A stretch of 64,000 nucleotides of DNA, taken from contig NZ_CALGNQ010000243.1 in the NCBI RefSeq assembly GCF_937958535.1, forward strand, positions 1 through 64,000. Direction: 5' to 3'. Origin of the DNA: an uncultured Georgenia sp. GTDB taxonomy: Bacteria; Actinomycetota; Actinomycetes; Actinomycetales; Actinomycetaceae. Shown here piece after piece: positions 61,920 through 64,000 of the stretch. Made by a program: the position numbers and the translations under genes. Every line of letters begins with the position of its first letter. Position 1 is the stretch's first letter. The notes below the pieces were generated by a model. The model did not search any database and had not been told where the DNA came from. It worked only from the letters and a program-made list of their open reading frames with translations.

Positions 61920-62914
61920 GCCCCGAGCCCCACCCGCGCCAGGACCTTGCGTCCGGCGGCCAGGAGCGGGCCGCGCCGCTGGTCGCCGGGCGACAGGCCG
62001 CGCTCCACCCCCGCGGTGAAGGCGCGCTCCGGGCGGAGCACCGCCGCGAGCGGCAGCCCGCACGCCTGGGCGACGTCGTCGGGCAGGAGGGTGCCGACCG
62101 CCGGTCCGCGGACGACGAGGTGGGCCGGCAGGTCGGCCAGCGCGACGGCGGCCGCCGCAGCCGCGGCGGCCGCTCGCGTGTCGCACCCGGTGACCAGGAC
62201 GACGGTGTCGCACTGCTCCAGGCTGCCCCGCTCCCCGCGGGGGGTGAGCAGGGAGCGGGGCAGGTCGAGGACCACGGTGTCGGCGGCTCGGGTGAGCGCG
62301 GTGACCGCCTCGGCCGCGGTGTCGTGGCCGGGGTGGACCCCACCTCGGACGTCGCCGGACAGCACCCGCACGCCGTGCCACGCGGGCAGCGCCGCCATGA
62401 GCCGGTCCGGTGGGAATCCGCCCCGCTCGGTGAGGAGGTCGCTCCAGCGCGGTCCGGCGTCGTGCTCGACCCCGAGGAGGATGTCGAGCCCTCCGCCGGC
62501 GGGGTCGCCGTCGACGAGCGCGGTGGTCCGTCCCGCGTCGACGGCGAGCCGGGCGAGCACGGCCGCGAGGGCCGAGGTGCCCACCCCGCCCACGGCACCG
62601 ACGACCCCGACGACGACCGCCCGCCGCGGCGTGCCGACCCGGGTGAGCAGGTCGAGCAGTGTCTCGGCGTCCCGCGGCAGGTGGAGCGCACGCTCCCCGC
62701 CGCCGAGGTCGACCACCTCCGTCGTCGACCCGAGCGCCCGCCACGGGTGGCCGGTGGGCTCGGTGCGGTCGTCGAGCAGCACGGTCGCCTCCGGCGGGGC
62801 CCCGCCCGGCGCGACGACCTCGAGGTGGACGCCGGCGAGCACGCACAGCCGTCGCACCCGGTCCACCAGGTGCCGGTCGCTCGTCCGCAGCGCCGCTGTC
62901 ACCGCTCTCGTCAT
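61916..62914 (-). CDS. ssd: Septum site-determining Ssd/CpaE-like ParA-family protein
   Basis: 332 residues. N-terminal receiver-like region (about 1-95) then a MinD/ParA ATPase-like domain with GAVGGVGTSALAAVLARLA, where the Walker A Lys of GGVGKS/T is replaced by Thr, and VDGDPAGGGLDILLG. CpaE-type proteins localise Tad machines; in mycobacteria the Ssd relative affects septum placement. Loss of the signature Lys is common in this subgroup. First gene of the Tad operon. Confidence 0.88.
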   Translation of the reverse strand: MTRAVTAALRTSDRHLVDRVRRLCVLAGVHLEVVAPGGAPPEATVLLDDRTEPTGHPWRALGSTTEVVDLGGGERALHLPRDAETLLDLLTRVGTPRRAVVVGVVGAVGGVGTSALAAVLARLAVDAGRTTALVDGDPAGGGLDILLGVEHDAGPRWSDLLTERGGFPPDRLMAALPAWHGVRVLSGDVRGGVHPGHDTAAEAVTALTRAADTVVLDLPRSLLTPRGERGSLEQCDTVVLVTGCDTRAAAAAAAAAVALADLPAHLVVRGPAVGTLLPDDVAQACGLPLAAVLRPERAFTAGVERGLSPGDQRRGPLLAAGRKVLARVGLGA

Positions 62915-63023
62915 GGCCGCCCTCCCGGGGCGAGCATGGCGGGGACGGGCGGGTGCGCAGGATCCCGCCGCCGCTCACCGAGGACGCGGCAGACGCCGGG
63001 CCGTCCTGGGGAGCACTCTGGAC

Positions 63024-63046
63024 GCGGCCGGTGTCCCACCGGCCGC
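63024..63046 (-). terminator. Hairpin terminator after metS
   Basis: Perfect 10-bp stem GCGGCCGGTG/CACCGGCCGC with 3-base loop TCC, 43 bases past the metS stop on the minus strand. Confidence 0.7.
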
Positions 63047-63088
63047 CGCACCGGCCGCGAGGCCCGGCGCGGGCCTGCCCCGCAGCGG

Positions 63089-63250
63089 CTACGCCGCGCC
63101 GGCCCCTCCGCCCACGGGGCGGCTGCCGCCCGTGTCGGGCGCTTCCTCGGGCGGCAGCGGGTGCCGGGCGAGGAAGACGATGGCGACGGCGAGCCCGCCC
63201 CAGATGATCGCGATGGCGAGGACCATGAAGATGATCGCGGGCAGCGTCAT
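63089..63250 (-). CDS. metS: Methionine/alanine importer small subunit (MetS family)
   Basis: 53 residues. One membrane helix (LPAIIFMVLAIAIIWGGLAV) and a short tail HPLPPEEAPDTGG, the MetS pattern. In Corynebacterium MetS is needed for MetP transport. ATG overlaps the stop of the preceding NSS gene (ATGA). Confidence 0.88.
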   Translation of the reverse strand: MTLPAIIFMVLAIAIIWGGLAVAIVFLARHPLPPEEAPDTGGSRPVGGGAGAA

Positions 63251-64000
63251 CGGCGCACCTCCTGCTTCGCGGGCAGCTCGACGGGGGTGAAGTCGTCGAC
63301 CGGTCGCTGCCACGGGACCAGGGTGTAGACGACGGCGGCGAGGATCATGAGCACGAGGACGCCCCAGCCGGCGATCGCGACGAAGGTCGCCGGGTAGCCC
63401 TCGTACGGCTCGGCGAGGAGGTCGCTGAGGCTCGAGGCCAGCATGCCGAGCAGGGCGAGGGGCACGACCGCGCCGATGAGCACGCTCCACCACCGCCCGA
63501 TGTGTGCGGTGGAGACGGTGTTGAGGTGGGAGCGCAGCTCGGGCAGCTTGCGCGCGCCGACCGTGACGACGATGCACGTGGCGATGGCGGAGGCGACGAC
63601 GCCGACCTCGTTGGTGAACTTGTCGACGGTGTCGAGGATCGACAGCCCGGAGGTCGAGGAGTAGAGGAACAGCGAGATGACGGCGCACAGCCCGCCGACG
63701 TAGACCGAGGCCTGCACGCGGCTCAGGCCGAACTTCTCCTGGAACGCCGCGGACACCACCTGGAGGATCGAGATGAGGGAGGTGATCCCGGCGAGGGAGA
63801 GGGAGAGGAAGAAGAGCACCCCGAACAGCGGTCCGCCGGGCATCATCGACACGATCTGCGGGAAGGTGGAGAAGCTCAGCCCGACGCCGGTGAGGCCCTC
63901 GAGGTCGTCGATGGCGATCGACTGCTGGGCCGCCATGAAGCCGAGCGTGGCGAAGACGCCGATCCCCGCGAGCACCTCGAAGGAGGAGTTGGCGAAGCCG
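63247..64000 (-). CDS. metP: NSS-family sodium-dependent transporter (MetP-like), 3' part
   Basis: About 250 C-terminal residues visible; the 5' end lies beyond base 64000. Helices include GFANSSFEVLAGIGVFATLG, GPLFGVLFFLSLSLAGITSL and SVLIGAVVPLALLGMLASSL, matching TM6-TM12 of LeuT-fold transporters (ANSSFE region is in unwound TM6 area). Imports methionine and alanine with sodium by family; pairing with metS supports this. Confidence 0.93.
   Translation of the reverse strand, partial: GFANSSFEVLAGIGVFATLGFMAAQQSIAIDDLEGLTGVGLSFSTFPQIVSMMPGGPLFGVLFFLSLSLAGITSLISILQVVSAAFQEKFGLSRVQASVYVGGLCAVISLFLYSSTSGLSILDTVDKFTNEVGVVASAIATCIVVTVGARKLPELRSHLNTVSTAHIGRWWSVLIGAVVPLALLGMLASSLSDLLAEPYEGYPATFVAIAGWGVLVLMILAAVVYTLVPWQRPVDDFTPVELPAKQEVRR

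Overview
The window is a contiguous piece of a high-GC Gram-positive (actinobacterial) chromosome. The evidence is the pervasive G/C third codon positions together with CarD, Lsr2, SenX3-RegX3, DUF3263, LytR_C, the MrfA-helicase/Tad-pilus neighbourhood and HrcA-type CIRCE control of groEL. The gene set plus flagellar genes fits a motile member of the Intrasporangiaceae/Ornithinimicrobiaceae group; that placement is an inference from gene content, not a measured result.

Layout. 1-2.2 kb (minus): 5' half of groEL behind two CIRCE operators, then a DUF3263/LytR_C gene pair. 2.3-4.0 kb: uracil-DNA glycosylase and an SGNH hydrolase. 4.0-9.0 kb: a chemotaxis/flagellar block. A minus-strand three-gene operon (CheX-like, CheY-like, CheC/CheX-like) diverges from flgK-flgL-fliW, followed by an FlgN-like chaperone gene. 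An 18-bp tandem-repeat array follows. 9.2-13.3 kb: FGGY kinase, methionine aminopeptidase, MBL hydrolase and a polytopic membrane protein. 13.4-15.1 kb: a scar where two divergent genes (ATC hydrolase and an amino-acid ABC ATPase) have both lost their 5' parts, leaving two intact permease genes. 15.2-17.4 kb: a bacteriophytochrome fused to a PP2C phosphatase.

17.4-29.7 kb: a repeat/CAP-domain secreted protein, tRNA-Thr(TGT), a DsbA-like thioredoxin, a Ser/Thr kinase, the trehalose genes otsA-otsB with an orphan MsiK-type sugar ATPase and a DUF4032 kinase-fold protein, then rlmB and cysS. 29.8-38.9 kb: an MFS transporter, ispF, an RDD protein, ispD and carD, then a phosphate block (pstS, regX3, senX3, divergent phoU) and gpmA. 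39-44.5 kb: lsr2, tRNA-Thr(CGT), a secreted peptidase, holB-tmk and an oxidoreductase. 44.6-55.4 kb: topA, a methyltransferase, an LPXTG-anchored cyclic-nucleotide phosphodiesterase/nucleotidase and a proton pyrophosphatase. 55.6-62.9 kb: MrfA helicase convergent with a tightly overlapped Tad pilus operon (ssd-tadA-tadB-tadC, then DUF4244-TadE-TadE-like). The right edge holds metS and part of an NSS transporter.

Most genes are ordinary core functions. The points that stand out are: flgL has no ATG, GTG or TTG start (apparent AUA start); the double-truncation scar at about 13.61 kb; the phytochrome-phosphatase; a set of at least 13 genes whose only visible promoter element is a -10 hexamer 6-7 bases before the start codon (leaderless mRNAs); and several perfect dyads and tandem repeats in intergenic DNA. 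No CRISPR array, IS element, prophage or defence island was seen.
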